Made by a program: the position numbers and the translations under genes | The notes under the pieces: model-generated | Seen by the model: the letters and a program-made list of their open reading frames with translations, nothing else | Databases searched by the model: none | What the model was told of the DNA's origin: nothing | Shown here: piece by piece, positions 8,895-17,077 of the stretch | Layout: the number at the start of each line of letters is the position of its first letter | Numbering within the stretch: the first letter of the stretch is position 1 | Source: Flavobacteriales bacterium UBA5081 | GTDB taxonomy: Bacteria; Bacteroidota; Bacteroidia; Flavobacteriales_E; Vicingaceae | Reading direction: 5' to 3' | Assembly (NCBI GenBank): GCA_002415785.1 | Contig: DIAJ01000028.1 | Coordinates: 8,441-42,888 of the forward strand | Length of the DNA stretch: 34,448 nucleotides

Positions 8895-10255
8895 AAAATA
8901 GTAACTCCCAATTAGCATATATCAGAGAGACTGCCCGTAAGTTTCTGGACAGGGAGACCACCGGAGGATTGCTTCTGATTGGCGCAACCATTATTGCCCT
9001 GGTGCTGGGCAATTCCCCTTGGGCAGATGCTTACCACCACTATCTTAAAGATGAATTTCTCTTTGAACTATCCGAACATTTTTCTTTTGGTCTGACCATC
9101 AAGGAATGGATCAATGACGGGCTGATGGCCATATTCTTTCTGGTGGCCGGCATGGAACTGAAGCGGGAAATAATGGTGGGCGAATTGTCGTCCTTCAAAA
9201 AAGCTTCTATGCCGCTCATGGGAGCAATCGGAGGAATGGTTTTACCCGCACTGATTTTCGTAAGTTTTAACTACGGTACCGAAAATATCAATGGCTGGGG
9301 AATCCCTATGGCTACCGATATAGCCTATTCTTTGGGCATCATTGGCCTGTTGGGGAAGCGGGTGCCGGCACAGCTTAAAATCTTTCTGGTGGCGCTGGCC
9401 ATAGCGGATGATTTGGGGGCAATACTCGTTATTGCACTCTTTTACAGCAATGAGCTTAGTGGGCTGTACTTAAGCGCTGGTGGAGGTGTATTCATCCTAT
9501 TGTTACTGTTAAACCGTTTTGGGGTAAAAAACCTCTTCTGGTACATTGTGGGAGGAGTCGCTTTATGGTATTGCTTCCTGAATTCAGGCATTCACCCGAC
9601 CATAGCAGGGGTGCTTTTCGCGGTTACCATACCTATAAAACCCAAATTGGACAGTAAGGTATTAAAGGAGCGTACCGCTCATAATATCAAAGAATTAGAA
9701 GAAACAGATATTGAAAACCTTGACCCCATGCAGGATAAGCGTCAAGGACAAATACTGAAAACCATTAAAAAAGACACGGAAAACGCCAGACCACCGTTGC
9801 TCCGGTTAGAAAACAGATTAATTGATTTTAATGCCTTTTTCATTATCCCAATTTTTGCCATTGCCAATGCAGGTGTAAAACTGGATGTCGGGTTTATGGA
9901 AGTGGTTTCGGGCTCTCTTGGACTTGGTATTTTATTAGGGCTTGCCGTGGGTAAAGTTGCCGGTATTGGATTGTTTGCATTTATAGGTCAGAAAATAGGT
10001 ATTGCAGAACTGCATCCTTCATTGAAATGGCGGCATATTATTGGTATGGGCATGATAGCCGGTATAGGGTTCACTATGTCACTGTTTATTACCAACCTGG
10101 CATTTGACAATCCTGAGATTATCAAGGTATCCAAAATCAGTATTTTAATGGCTTCTCTGATTGCTGCTATAGGTGGTGTCATTACTTTGGTAATCGGCAC
10201 GAAGCAGAATAACTATAAGGAGACTGAAAGTTATAATCATTCTGAAAATGAATAA
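8879..10255 (+). CDS. nhaA: Na+/H+ antiporter NhaA
   Basis: This 458-residue membrane protein has the hallmarks of NhaA: the MATDIAYSLGIIGLLG segment and the paired aspartates Asp177-Asp178 in LAIADDLGAILVIALFY, equivalent to the ion-binding pair of the E. coli protein. The NSGIHPTIAGVL and GIGFTMSLFITNLAF segments are also present. It exchanges cytoplasmic Na+ for periplasmic protons across the inner membrane. It is longer than E. coli NhaA (388) through a charged cytoplasmic insert (about 260-310) and a C-terminal tail. The start is inside the preceding STAS gene. Its place in a metal cluster suggests it helps set the ion gradients used by proton-driven efflux (inference). Confidence 0.93.
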   Translation: MDQSVENSNSQLAYIRETARKFLDRETTGGLLLIGATIIALVLGNSPWADAYHHYLKDEFLFELSEHFSFGLTIKEWINDGLMAIFFLVAGMELKREIMVGELSSFKKASMPLMGAIGGMVLPALIFVSFNYGTENINGWGIPMATDIAYSLGIIGLLGKRVPAQLKIFLVALAIADDLGAILVIALFYSNELSGLYLSAGGGVFILLLLLNRFGVKNLFWYIVGGVALWYCFLNSGIHPTIAGVLFAVTIPIKPKLDSKVLKERTAHNIKELEETDIENLDPMQDKRQGQILKTIKKDTENARPPLLRLENRLIDFNAFFIIPIFAIANAGVKLDVGFMEVVSGSLGLGILLGLAVGKVAGIGLFAFIGQKIGIAELHPSLKWRHIIGMGMIAGIGFTMSLFITNLAFDNPEIIKVSKISILMASLIAAIGGVITLVIGTKQNNYKETESYNHSENE

Positions 10256-10376
10256 TCCCGATGTTTTCAATGTCCCACTATACCAATCCATGGAAATACT
10301 CCGGTATATTCAACATTTAATTGAATTATAGAGATTAAAATGCAAGAATTTCTAAACAGACTATACAAATTCAATC

Positions 10377-12881
10377 ATGAAAAAACTACAAATAAAAATA
10401 CCCCTTATACTGCCCGAAGTACCGGACGATAAGGATCGATGTGTGCAAAAACTCATTCAACGTCTTGAAGATAAAGAAGGCCTTGAAAAAGTGCATGTAG
10501 CAGACGAAACAGACAATGGCATACCTCAACTTTGTTTTCACTACGACCCGGAGTTGATCTCTATAGACCGTATCCAGTCGCTGGCAGAGCAAACCGGGGC
10601 GGAAATCACTCAGAAATTCGGACATAAACTCATAGAAGTAGAAGGCATTCGCCATACCCGCCACGCCCGTCATATTGAGCGTGACCTTCGGGGGATAGCC
10701 GGTATTTTGGAGGCCTCCGTATCGGCATCCGGCATGGTGCGGGTAGAGTATGATACGGCCAAGGTGGATGAGGCGGAAATCCTGAAAGCCCTGAGAAAAG
10801 AGGGACTTGATATACCCGATACACAGGTGAGTGCCGAACGTTTTCTTGATAAAGTAAAAGAAACAAAAAAAGGCGAAGAGCAAAAAAAAGAAGCTGACAA
10901 GGGACATGACCATGAGGAAGGTGAAGATGATAAACATTCGCATGGCGGTATTTTCGGTAAAAATACAGAGTTGATCTTTTCCATTATCTGCGGAGCATTA
11001 TTAGGTATTGGCTTTGGGCTTACTTATATCGAAGCTGTGCCTTCATGGGTAAGTCTTTCACTTTATATCGGAGCTTATTTCTTTGGAGGCTTTTTTACAG
11101 CCAAAGAAGCCATTCAAACAGTGGCCAAAGGCGGCTTTGAAATTGATTTCCTGATGCTGGTAGCAGCCATTGGAGCGGCTATTCTTAGCGAATGGGCGGA
11201 AGGCGCCTTATTGTTATTCCTGTTCAGCATGGGCCATGCACTGGAACACTTCGCCATGAACAAAGCTCGTAAGTCCATTGCTGCTTTGGCAGAGCTCGCT
11301 CCTAAAACGGCATTGCTTAAGAGAAATGGTAAGACCGAAGAAGTCGGTATTGAGGAATTGAGCATCGGTGACATCATCGTGGTGAAGCCCAATAGCAAAA
11401 TCTCAGCCGATGGTGTGGTTGTCAGCGGATCAAGTAGCGTGAATCAGGCGCCTATCACCGGGGAAAGTGTGCCGGTAGATAAAGAACCGGTGGATAATCC
11501 CGATAAAGACTGGTCACAGGAAGATGATATCAAAGATGAGAACCGTGCATTTTCGGGTACCATAAATGGCAACAATACGCTGGAAATCAAAGTGATTAAA
11601 GTAGCAAAGGACTCTACGCTCTCCCGTTTGGTAAAATTGGTGAATGAAGCTCAAACCCAGAAATCACCTACACAACGGCTCACCGACAAATTTGAGAAGT
11701 ATTTTGTCCCGTCCGTATTGGTACTGGTCGTGTTGCTCAATTTCGCTTTTCTGGTCATAGATGAGCCTTTTAGTGTAAGCTTCTACCGAGCAATGGCCGT
11801 ATTGGTGGCTGCCAGCCCTTGTGCTTTGGCCATTGCCACCCCAAGTGCAGTGCTAAGTGGAGTAGCCCGGGCAGCCAAAAGCGGAGTGCTTATTAAAGGT
11901 GGTCGTCCGCTGGAAGACCTGGGTGTACTCACTGCCCTGGCATTTGATAAAACCGGAACGCTAACAGAAGGTAAACCCAAGCTCACCGAAGTAATTGCTT
12001 TAGGTGATGTAAACGAGGACGAGCTGTTGAAAATAGCAGTAGCTGTAGAAAACCTCAGCGACCATCCTCTGGCCAAAGCTGTAGTGCGGGATGGGAAAGA
12101 GCGATTAAATGGTGCTGATGTGCTTGAAGCGAAAGATCTGGAAGCGGTGCTTGGTAAAGGGATAAAAGCTTCACTGGGAAATAATAAAGTGTACATCGGC
12201 AACCTGGACCTGTTTGAATCCCTGGATGATAATAAGCCAGAGAAGGAAATAGAAGAAAAAGTGAAGTCACTGGAATCGGATGGAAATACCACCATGCTGA
12301 TCCGTCAGAATGACCACTACATTGGCATTATTGCCCTGATGGATACGCCCAGAAAGGAAGCAAAAAATACCCTGGAGCAGCTCAAAAAGATTGGTATCAA
12401 GCGTATGATCATGCTAACGGGTGATAACCAGAAAGTAGCCGATGCAGTAGCCAAAGAGATTGGCCTTACAGATGCCTGGGGCAGTTTGTTACCAGAAGAA
12501 AAGGTTGAAGCCATTAAAGAACTTAAGGAGAAAGAATCCAAAGTAGCGATGGTAGGTGATGGCGTGAATGATGCCCCGGCCATGGCAAATAGCACAGTAG
12601 GCATTGCCATGGGAGCAGCTGGCAGTGATGTAGCCCTGGAAACAGCTGATATTGCCCTGATGGCTGATAAGCTGGAGACCTTGCCTTTTGCAATCGGTTT
12701 AAGTAGGAAGGCCAAAGGTATTATCAAACAAAACCTCTGGGTTAGTTTGGGAATAGTAGCATTGTTAATACCTGCCACGGTTTTCGGCTTTGCTAATATC
12801 GGTGTTGCGGTACTCATTCATGAAGGGTCAACTCTGGTAGTTGTGTTTAATGCTTTGCGTTTGTTGGCTTATGAGAAGTGA
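10377..12881 (+). CDS. Heavy-metal P-type ATPase, P1B-4-like, with His-substituted N-terminal domains
   Basis: This 834-residue ATPase exports metal from the cytoplasm. The phosphorylation site is Asp524 in DKTGTLTEG. The TGES actuator loop and the GDGVNDAPA hinge are present. The membrane metal site is Ser480-Pro481-Cys482 (SPC rather than CPC), with HEGST (from His815) near the C-terminus. SPC plus HEG(G/S) marks the P1B-4 group, associated with Co, Zn, Cd or Fe rather than Cu. The N-terminus has two HMA-like domains without CxxC; in the second, the loop reads GIRHTRH (90-96), so His replaces both cysteines. A His-rich linker (HDHEEGEDDKHSHGG) follows. It lies 121 bases after nhaA. Confidence 0.92.
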   Translation: MKKLQIKIPLILPEVPDDKDRCVQKLIQRLEDKEGLEKVHVADETDNGIPQLCFHYDPELISIDRIQSLAEQTGAEITQKFGHKLIEVEGIRHTRHARHIERDLRGIAGILEASVSASGMVRVEYDTAKVDEAEILKALRKEGLDIPDTQVSAERFLDKVKETKKGEEQKKEADKGHDHEEGEDDKHSHGGIFGKNTELIFSIICGALLGIGFGLTYIEAVPSWVSLSLYIGAYFFGGFFTAKEAIQTVAKGGFEIDFLMLVAAIGAAILSEWAEGALLLFLFSMGHALEHFAMNKARKSIAALAELAPKTALLKRNGKTEEVGIEELSIGDIIVVKPNSKISADGVVVSGSSSVNQAPITGESVPVDKEPVDNPDKDWSQEDDIKDENRAFSGTINGNNTLEIKVIKVAKDSTLSRLVKLVNEAQTQKSPTQRLTDKFEKYFVPSVLVLVVLLNFAFLVIDEPFSVSFYRAMAVLVAASPCALAIATPSAVLSGVARAAKSGVLIKGGRPLEDLGVLTALAFDKTGTLTEGKPKLTEVIALGDVNEDELLKIAVAVENLSDHPLAKAVVRDGKERLNGADVLEAKDLEAVLGKGIKASLGNNKVYIGNLDLFESLDDNKPEKEIEEKVKSLESDGNTTMLIRQNDHYIGIIALMDTPRKEAKNTLEQLKKIGIKRMIMLTGDNQKVADAVAKEIGLTDAWGSLLPEEKVEAIKELKEKESKVAMVGDGVNDAPAMANSTVGIAMGAAGSDVALETADIALMADKLETLPFAIGLSRKAKGIIKQNLWVSLGIVALLIPATVFGFANIGVAVLIHEGSTLVVVFNALRLLAYEK

Positions 12882-13015
12882 GAAAATTGAATATGTAAAG
12901 TGTTGAAAGCTAAAAGGAGTTAGCAAAAAGTCTTAGGAAAAGCAACAGGTTGGGGTGCCTGAAAACTGAACCCTAACGGCTCAATGGTCAACTTTAATTT
13001 AAAAAACATACGAAT

Positions 13016-14419
13016 ATGGAAAAATTTGATGTAACTATAATAGGCTCTGGCCCTGGCGGGTATGTAAGCGCCATTCGATGTGCTCAATTAGGATTGAAAA
13101 CGGCAATTATTGAAAGGTACAGCACGTTGGGAGGCACCTGCCTTAATGTGGGCTGTATCCCGTCAAAAGCCTGGCTTGAAGCCTCTGAGCATTACTACAA
13201 ACTCAAACATCAATTTGAAAATTTTGGGATTGATGTAAAAGAAGCCAATGTCGACATCAAAAAAATGAACCAAAGGGTACAGGATGTGGTACAGGAAATC
13301 ATCAATGGCGTTGACTATCTGATGAAAAAGAACAAAGTTACCGTCTATGAAGGCCACGGCACCATCAAGGACAAAAACACGATTGAAATTAAGGGCGAAG
13401 ATAAAAATGAAACCATAGCAACCGATAAAATAATCATTGCCACAGGGTCCAAACCCGCTTCACTGCCCAATATTGAAATCGATAAAAAGCGTATCATCTC
13501 TTCTACGGAAGCCCTTGCCCTACGCGAAATCCCCAAGCATTTAATGGTCGTTGGCGGTGGCGTTATCGGGGTTGAGATAGGTTCTGTTTTTGCCCGCCTG
13601 GGCTCTAAGGTGTCTATTGTGGAATATTTTGATAGCCTTATTGCCTCTATGGATGGCGCACTGGGACATCAACTGCACCGTTCCCTAAGAAAACAGGGAA
13701 TTGAGTTTTATTTGGAACATAAGGTGACAAATGCAACAGCAACAGATAACAAAGTGGAATTGAAAGCGGAAAACCTTTCCGATAAAGAAGAAATATTGTT
13801 AGAAGGAGATTATTGCCTTATGGCCATTGGCCGAAAACCATACACCGCCAATTTGGGCCTTGAAAATATAGGAGTGGAAACCAACGAGAAAGGACAGATA
13901 AAGGTAGATGAAAACCTCGAAACCAGCGTACAGGGTGTATATGCCATAGGAGATGTGATCCGGGGAGCAATGCTTGCCCATAAAGCCAGTGAAGAAGGCG
14001 TATTTGTAGCCGAACGGATTGTTGGCCAAAAACCACATATCAATTATTCGCTCATCCCAAATATTGTGTACACCCAACCCGAGGTTGCAGGAGTAGGTTT
14101 GACAGAGGAAGAATTGAAAAAGGCCAATAAAAATATAAAAACAGGATCTTTTCCATTCAAGGCCAATGCAAGGGCAAAAATAAGTATGGATACCGATGGC
14201 TTTATCAAGGTAATTGCAGATAAGGAAACAGATGAGATATTGGGAGTGCACATGATAGGCCCACGCATCGCGGACAGTTATACCGAAGCGGTGGTAGCGA
14301 TGGAATTTCGGGCAGCTGCCGAAGACATTGCAAGAATGTCACACGGGCACCCCACATTTTCCGAGACCTTTAAGGAAGCTTGTCTGGCCGCTACAGAAGA
14401 CAGGGCATTGCATATTTAA
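13016..14419 (+). CDS. lpdA: Dihydrolipoyl dehydrogenase paralogue
   Basis: The 467-residue FAD/NAD disulfide oxidoreductase has the full Lpd architecture. It shows an FAD-binding GSGPGG motif (from Gly10), the redox pair Cys42/Cys47 in GGTCLNVGCIPSK and an NAD motif GGGVIGVEIG. The C-terminal catalytic His445/Glu450 lie in HGHPTFSE. Lpd re-oxidises dihydrolipoamide of 2-oxoacid dehydrogenase and glycine cleavage complexes. No E1, E2 or H-protein gene is nearby, so the role in this island is unclear. It is related to mercuric reductase but lacks both the N-terminal HMA domain and the C-terminal cysteine pair, so it should not be called MerA. Confidence 0.9.
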   Translation: MEKFDVTIIGSGPGGYVSAIRCAQLGLKTAIIERYSTLGGTCLNVGCIPSKAWLEASEHYYKLKHQFENFGIDVKEANVDIKKMNQRVQDVVQEIINGVDYLMKKNKVTVYEGHGTIKDKNTIEIKGEDKNETIATDKIIIATGSKPASLPNIEIDKKRIISSTEALALREIPKHLMVVGGGVIGVEIGSVFARLGSKVSIVEYFDSLIASMDGALGHQLHRSLRKQGIEFYLEHKVTNATATDNKVELKAENLSDKEEILLEGDYCLMAIGRKPYTANLGLENIGVETNEKGQIKVDENLETSVQGVYAIGDVIRGAMLAHKASEEGVFVAERIVGQKPHINYSLIPNIVYTQPEVAGVGLTEEELKKANKNIKTGSFPFKANARAKISMDTDGFIKVIADKETDEILGVHMIGPRIADSYTEAVVAMEFRAAAEDIARMSHGHPTFSETFKEACLAATEDRALHI

Positions 14420-14455
14420 TATTTACAATAACCGGCACAATAAAGAATAAAAGAG

Positions 14456-14662
14456 ATGAAGAAGCTTCAGCGATTGACCAAGGAAATTAACGAATTGACA
14501 TTGAGAATTGAGCAGGAATACCCCGAACTATACCAATATCTTGATGAAAACCCTATTACAATCCCTGATTGCGAAACACCCGAGATTTCCGTTAACTCGT
14601 TCGTGGACTATTTAGATAGCCTGAAGTCACTCTTGGAAAGATATATAGAATCGCATAAATAA
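14456..14662 (+). CDS. Small unknown protein (68 residues)
   Basis: Not recognised. The sequence is acidic and largely helical, with a charged amphipathic N-terminal half (KEINELTLRIEQEYPELYQY), a short PITIPDCETPEI linker holding one cysteine, and a second helix (FVDYLDSLKSLLERYIESHK). No signal peptide or membrane segment is seen. It lies 36 bases after the Lpd gene and 11 bases before the carrier-like gene, so the three probably share a transcript. Confidence 0.65.
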   Translation: MKKLQRLTKEINELTLRIEQEYPELYQYLDENPITIPDCETPEISVNSFVDYLDSLKSLLERYIESHK

Positions 14663-14673
14663 ATGAAGTACAG

Positions 14674-14922
14674 ATGGACGAATTTAAAATAAGATTCAAC
14701 AAGCTCTTGGTCAATAAATTTGGAATACATCCGAATCAAATAAGACCGGAAGCGAATTTTACGAAAGACCTTGGTGCGGATATGTTGGATATGGTCGAAT
14801 TGATGCTAGAGTTTGAAAACGAGTTCAATATAGCCATTCCAGATAATGAGGCAGAAAAATTAAACACCATTGGCCAAGCCGAGACATACATTAGGGATAT
14901 GATTAAAAATACGGATTCGTAA
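14674..14922 (+). CDS. Acyl-carrier-protein-like, missing the phosphopantetheine serine
   Basis: The 82-residue acidic protein follows the ACP four-helix pattern, with IRPEANFTKDLGAD, an acidic helix II (VELMLEFENEFN) and AIPDNEAEKLNTIGQAETYI. The invariant DSL motif, whose serine carries 4'-phosphopantetheine, reads Asp-Met37-Leu. The only serine in the protein is the last residue, so the usual acyl-carrier chemistry is excluded if the reading is right. It may act as a binding scaffold. Lpd and the 68-residue unknown are directly upstream. Confidence 0.82.
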   Translation: MDEFKIRFNKLLVNKFGIHPNQIRPEANFTKDLGADMLDMVELMLEFENEFNIAIPDNEAEKLNTIGQAETYIRDMIKNTDS

Positions 14923-14997
14923 CAAAAAATTAAAAAATTAGCGCTTCCAATAAAGCAAAAAGAATCATTAAATAAAATTATCTAGTAACAAATAATA

Positions 14998-15789
14998 ATG
15001 AAAAAAAGCACTTTTATAATAACTAAAATGGACTGCCCTTCAGAAGAGCAGATGATTCGAATGAAGTTGGAGTCTTATGCTCAAGTAAAACACTTGGATT
15101 TTGATATTCCCAATAGAAAATTAGAAATATATCACGTGGACGGTGTTAAAGCAATACAAACGTCTATAGCCAGCTTAAAACTTGGGGATTCCTTTGAGGG
15201 AACCACAGAAGCCGAAACACCCGTAATGGAAGACCAATCCAAACAAAAAAGAATCCTTTGGTGGGTCTTGGGCATCAACTTTGGATTTTTCGTTATCGAA
15301 ATGACCACAGGTTGGATTTCCTCTTCTATGGGACTTGTGGCGGATTCCTTGGATATGCTGGCAGATTCCATCGTATATGCGTTGAGCCTATTCGCAGTAG
15401 GTGGTGCCATTTCAAGAAAAAAGAAGGTGGCAAAATTCAGCGGATACTTTCAGATGGCATTGGCAACACTTGGGTTTGCAGAGGTCTTGCGAAGGTTTTT
15501 CAGCGAAAGCGAAACACCGCTGTTTCAATGGATGATAGTTATAGCAATTCTGGCCCTTATCGGCAACTTGGTTTCCCTATGGTTGATCAATAAAGCCAAA
15601 AGCGATGAAGCGCACATGCAGGCCAGCGCTATATTCACTTCCAACGACATTATTGTTAATGGCGGAGTGATCCTGGCCGGTGTAATGGTTTATTTTCTAA
15701 ACAGCAAATGGCCTGACCTGTTAATTGGTGGAATCGTGTTCGCCTTTGTGATGCGGGGCGCTATTCGCATTTTAAAACTTTCTAAATAA
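14998..15789 (+). CDS. Short CDF-type cation transporter with N-terminal HMA-like domain (copy 1)
   Basis: The 263-residue protein has an HMA-like domain (residues 1-70). Its metal loop reads KMDCPSEEQ, with Cys13 kept and Glu16 in place of the second cysteine. A six-TM cation-diffusion-facilitator membrane domain follows (about 85-260). The TM2 site is DSLDMLAD (Asp116, Asp119, Asp123). In TM5, Asp217 is present in FTSND but the usual His four residues before it is Phe. There is no C-terminal cytoplasmic CDF domain. It probably exports a divalent cation in exchange for protons. A paralogue with the same layout lies at 17078-17875. Confidence 0.85.
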   Translation: MKKSTFIITKMDCPSEEQMIRMKLESYAQVKHLDFDIPNRKLEIYHVDGVKAIQTSIASLKLGDSFEGTTEAETPVMEDQSKQKRILWWVLGINFGFFVIEMTTGWISSSMGLVADSLDMLADSIVYALSLFAVGGAISRKKKVAKFSGYFQMALATLGFAEVLRRFFSESETPLFQWMIVIAILALIGNLVSLWLINKAKSDEAHMQASAIFTSNDIIVNGGVILAGVMVYFLNSKWPDLLIGGIVFAFVMRGAIRILKLSK

Positions 15790-15810
15790 TAAGAGAATTA
15801 AGCAAATAAT

Positions 15811-16185
15811 ATGAAACTCAACACCATTATGCCTGCCAGGTTACAGCCCTACTTCGAACAGGAGCTTAGAGCATATCGGGCTGCCCTGGAAAAGAACCAA
15901 TTCAGCATTGCCTGGAGACACCTTGAACGGGCACATATAATAGGCCAGGCTTATCCCTGGGAACACAGCTATGTGCATTGGAAGATGCTTTTGTTTGGCA
16001 TCAAAATTAAAAACACAAAAGAAGTAGTCGGGCAGATTCCAAGATTAGTGTTTGGTGGTATAAAGTCATTCGTAGGTACTATTCCGGTAGGCAATACAGG
16101 CGGAGCAAACGTTCCACCTCTTCGTCCCTTGCCAATTTCAGAGGAAATTCAAAACATATTTAAATTAGCGGGAGTTAAAAAGTAA
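15811..16185 (+). CDS. DUF3703 family protein
   Basis: The 124-residue protein matches DUF3703 by its pattern PARLQPYFEQELRAYRAAL, the AWRHLERAHIIGQAYPWEH core and the MLLFGIKIKN segment. A Gly/Pro-rich GNTGGANVPPLRPLPI stretch follows. The His-rich helix core could bind metal, but no function is established for the family. It lies 21 bases after one transporter and 6 bases before the interrupted czcD, which fits a metal-tolerance operon. Confidence 0.78.
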   Translation: MKLNTIMPARLQPYFEQELRAYRAALEKNQFSIAWRHLERAHIIGQAYPWEHSYVHWKMLLFGIKIKNTKEVVGQIPRLVFGGIKSFVGTIPVGNTGGANVPPLRPLPISEEIQNIFKLAGVKK

Positions 16186-16191
16186 TGCAAT

Positions 16192-17070
16192 ATGGGACAT
16201 AATCATTCACATGAAAATGAATCCGGTAAGAATCTAAGAACAGCGTTTTTACTTAACATATGTTTTACCATTTTTGAAATAATTGGTGGCTTTTACGTCA
16301 ATAGTGTCGCTATTATATCCGATGCCGTTCATGATTTGGGAGATAGTATTTCATTAGGCATTTCATGGTATTTGGATAAAAAATCGAAACAAGTAGGAAA
16401 TAAGAAGTTTTCTTTTGGTTACAAGCGATTTTCGCTCTTAGGAGCATTAATTAACTCCTTGGTTTTAATTGGTGGTTCGGTTTACGTAATTTATGAAGCG
16501 ATAAACCGATTAATTGAACCTGAACTTTCAGATGCTAATGGTATGATTGTTTTTGCAATAATTGGAGTATCTGTTAATGGTTATGCCTCTTGAAAATTGA
16601 GTGGTGCAAAAACATTGAACGAAAAAGTAGTTTCATGGCATTTATTGGAGGATGTTTTGGGTTGGGCTGCGGTGCTTGTAGTTGCTATAATTTTAAAATT
16701 TAAACAAACCCCCTATTTAGACCCTGCTCTTTCCCTTTTTATAACTGCGTATATTTTATTTAATGTAGTCAAGCGACTAAAAGAAACATTAGTCATATTT
16801 CTACAAGGCGTTCCAGACGACATTAGTATTGATAAAATTGAAATCGCATTAATTGCAATTGAGAATGTGGATTCCATTCATCATACACACATTTGGTCTC
16901 AGGAAGGAGAAAGCCACGTTTTTAGCACACATTTAAAACTGAAGAATATTCAAAATTTGAATGAATTATTGAAATTGAAAAAAGCAGTAAAAGAAAGCTT
17001 AAAAGAATACCACTTCGATCATTGTACGGTAGAAACAGAATTGGATAAAGAGAGTTGTGGAATAGAATAA
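16192..17070 (+). pseudogene. czcD: CzcD-type cation diffusion facilitator, interrupted by one TGA
   Basis: Read through, the frame encodes about 292 residues, the normal CzcD length. It has TM2 site HDLGD, TM5 site HLLED, and a C-terminal cytoplasmic domain with HTHIWSQEGE. Codon 134 (16591-16593) is TGA. In relatives this position (GYAAWKL) is tryptophan, so a single TGG-to-TGA change explains it; the frame continues unchanged after it. TGA ends other genes here and TGG encodes Trp elsewhere, so no code change is indicated. Without readthrough only the first three to four TM segments would be made. The family exports Zn, Co or Cd. A sequencing error remains possible. Confidence 0.85.
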
Positions 17071-17077
17071 AAGGATA

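Noticed and set aside
10386..12817. Several long minus-strand frames opposite the metal ATPase
   Set aside because: They are shadows of the coding strand with serine-rich or low-complexity content and no recognisable domains.
13016..14419. Calling the FAD oxidoreductase mercuric reductase (MerA)
   Set aside because: It has no N-terminal HMA domain and no C-terminal cysteine pair, and it keeps the Lpd catalytic HGHPTFSE motif.
16591..16593. In-frame TGA read as selenocysteine or as tryptophan by code change
   Set aside because: Relatives have Trp, not Cys or Sec, at this position. TGA serves as the stop of other genes here (for example at 12879-12881) while TGG encodes Trp. A point nonsense mutation is simpler.
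16597..17070. Separate gene starting at TTG after the czcD stop
   Set aside because: It begins in the middle of a CzcD transmembrane region in the same frame; it is the second half of the interrupted gene.
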